Source: Betaproteobacteria bacterium (GTDB lineage: Bacteria > Pseudomonadota > Gammaproteobacteria > Burkholderiales > SG8-39). From it: a stretch of DNA of 7,115 nucleotides. Position 1 is the first letter of the stretch. Every line of letters begins with the position of its first letter. Below the pieces are notes generated by a model that saw only the letters and a program-made list of their open reading frames with translations, searched no databases and had not been told where the DNA came from. Of the stretch, positions 5,903 to 7,115 are shown piece after piece. The stretch is taken from assembly GCA_029858545.1 (NCBI GenBank), contig JAOUFA010000186.1, positions 1 to 7,115 on the forward strand. Direction: 5' to 3'. The translations under genes were made by a program, and so were the position numbers.

Positions 5903-7115
5903 ATGGCCACAATTCTGATCGTCGAGGACGAACCCGATACGCGCTCGCTGCTGCGCTTGCACCTGGAGAGCGCGAGCCATACCGTTGTGACCGCGAACAA
6001 CGGCGCCGAAGGTCTGCAACTCGCGCTGTCCAAGTCTCCGGATCTTGTGCTGAGCGATGTCCGCATGCCCGTCATGGACGGCTTCGAACTGCTCAAGGCG
6101 CTACGCGCGCGTGCCGAGACGGTCGCGATCCCGCTTATCTTTCTGACGGTGGCCCAGGATCGCGTCTCGGTCCGCGCGGGCATGCAACTCGGCGCCGACG
6201 ATTATCTCGACAAGCCAGTGCGGCGCGGCGACCTGCTGGATTCAATTGCCGCCCGCCTGAACCGCATGGCACAACTGCGTTCGGCACTGGCACGTACGCA
6301 GACCGCTCGATCCGAGGGTGACGAAACCGCGTCGATTCCGATCAATGTCGAGGGTTACCGAATTATCCGCAAGCTCGGCGCCGGAGGTATGTCGAAGGTC
6401 TACCTCGCCCAGCACCTGGCAAGCGGCACCGAGCGGGTGCTCAAAGTCGTGCCGATCACTGAATCCGACGATGGCTCGACCGTGCAGCGCTTCATTCATG
6501 AGTTCGCGCTGATCTCCGGCGTGCATCATCCGAATGTGGCGCAGATCTTCGATCAGGGATTCACCGAGGAATATGCCTACATCGCGATGGAGTATTTCCC
6601 GGGCGGCGACCTGCGTGCCATGGCTTCCAAGGGAATGACCCCCGAACTCGCCCTGGCCGTGCTGATGCAGGTCGCGGGCGGCCTCGGTGCGATTCACGAA
6701 CAGGGAATCGTGCATCGGGATATGAAACCCGACAACGTCATGATTCGCGCCGACGGCACGCTTGCGATTGCCGATTTCGGCATCGCCAAAATGTCCACTG
6801 CGCAGCTTTCACAAACCCAGCACGGCGAAATCTTCGGCACCCCCTATTACATCTCGCCGGAACAGGCCACCGCAGGCGCGGTCGATGCGCGCACCGACCT
6901 CTACAGCCTTGGGGTGATGTATTACGAAATGCTCACCGGCGCCAAACCTTACCTTGCCCAGGACATCGACGGACTGCTATACATGCATCAGCATGCCCCG
7001 ATACCCAAGCTACCCGCTGCCCTGTCCGGCTACCAACCGCTCGTGGAGAGAATGATGGCCAAGAATCCCGCGCAGCGATACGCTTCGGCCGACGATCTCG
7101 TCGCGGCGTGCATCG
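5903..7115 (+). CDS. Response-regulator receiver fused to a Hanks-type Ser/Thr protein kinase (3' end beyond window)
   Basis: The reading frame from ATG 5903 stays open for 404 codons to the window end. Residues 1-120 are a CheY-like receiver: Glu8/Asp9 acidic pair, phospho-acceptor Asp52 in L-S-D-V-R-M-P, Thr82, Lys104 in D-K-P. A short linker (about 121-148) leads to a Ser/Thr kinase domain from about 150: glycine loop G-A-G-G-M-S-K-V-Y (159-167), ATP-binding Lys181, helix-C Glu200, H-R-D (271-273) with Lys275 and Asn278, D-F-G (291-293), S-P-E (318-320), and D-L-Y-S-L-G (332-337). All catalytic residues are present, so an active kinase is expected, presumably gated by phosphorylation of Asp52. 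No membrane segment is seen up to the edge. The protein lacks an obvious Shine-Dalgarno. It is transcribed away from the Che operon. The C-terminal end of the kinase domain and anything after it are unseen. Confidence 0.93.
   Translation, partial: MATILIVEDEPDTRSLLRLHLESASHTVVTANNGAEGLQLALSKSPDLVLSDVRMPVMDGFELLKALRARAETVAIPLIFLTVAQDRVSVRAGMQLGADDYLDKPVRRGDLLDSIAARLNRMAQLRSALARTQTARSEGDETASIPINVEGYRIIRKLGAGGMSKVYLAQHLASGTERVLKVVPITESDDGSTVQRFIHEFALISGVHHPNVAQIFDQGFTEEYAYIAMEYFPGGDLRAMASKGMTPELALAVLMQVAGGLGAIHEQGIVHRDMKPDNVMIRADGTLAIADFGIAKMSTAQLSQTQHGEIFGTPYYISPEQATAGAVDARTDLYSLGVMYYEMLTGAKPYLAQDIDGLLYMHQHAPIPKLPAALSGYQPLVERMMAKNPAQRYASADDLVAACI

Noticed and set aside
6242..6715. 157-residue minus-strand open frame opposite the receiver-kinase gene.
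   Set aside because: It lies fully antisense to a kinase domain with intact catalytic motifs and has no family features of its own.

Overview
The window (7,115 bp, GC-rich) comes from a bacterial chromosome. Protein similarity by eye (CheA, CheY and CheR sequences, plus a CheZ-type phosphatase) suggests a Gamma- or Betaproteobacterium; I cannot name a genus. It holds most of a chemotaxis-type (Che) signalling operon on the minus strand and, transcribed away from it on the plus strand, a receiver-domain/Ser-Thr kinase hybrid gene cut by the window end. I saw no rRNA, tRNA, IS element or CRISPR array.

Layout, following minus-strand transcription from right to left: a small CheZ-like protein (4973-5533), cheY (4483-4860), cheA (2342-4468), cheB (1203-2294), cheR (159-1070) and the first 48 codons of cheD (1-146, continuing beyond the window). 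All six run the same way with gaps of 12 to about 130 nt, so they are probably one transcript. A sigma70-like promoter candidate lies at 5595-5622. No cheW and no methyl-accepting receptor gene is visible between these genes; they may lie beyond cheD or elsewhere. On the plus strand, after a 369-nt divergent intergenic region, 5903-7115 encodes an N-terminal CheY-like receiver followed by a Hanks-type Ser/Thr kinase domain with all the usual catalytic residues.

Inferred working: CheA autophosphorylates on His48 and passes phosphate to CheY (Asp57) and to the CheB receiver (Asp55). The CheZ-like protein, with a D-x-x-x-Q signature, probably dephosphorylates CheY. CheR methylates receptors and CheD would deamidate them. 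The main surprise is CheB. Its receiver is intact, but two of the three methylesterase triad residues are replaced (Ser to Ala173, His to Gln199; only Asp296 remains), as is the methionine of the active-site loop (Ala293). This operon therefore appears to encode a methyltransferase and a deamidase beside a catalytically dead, still phosphorylatable CheB. With the divergent receiver-kinase, this suggests a modified Che pathway in which phosphate signals may also pass to Ser/Thr phosphorylation.
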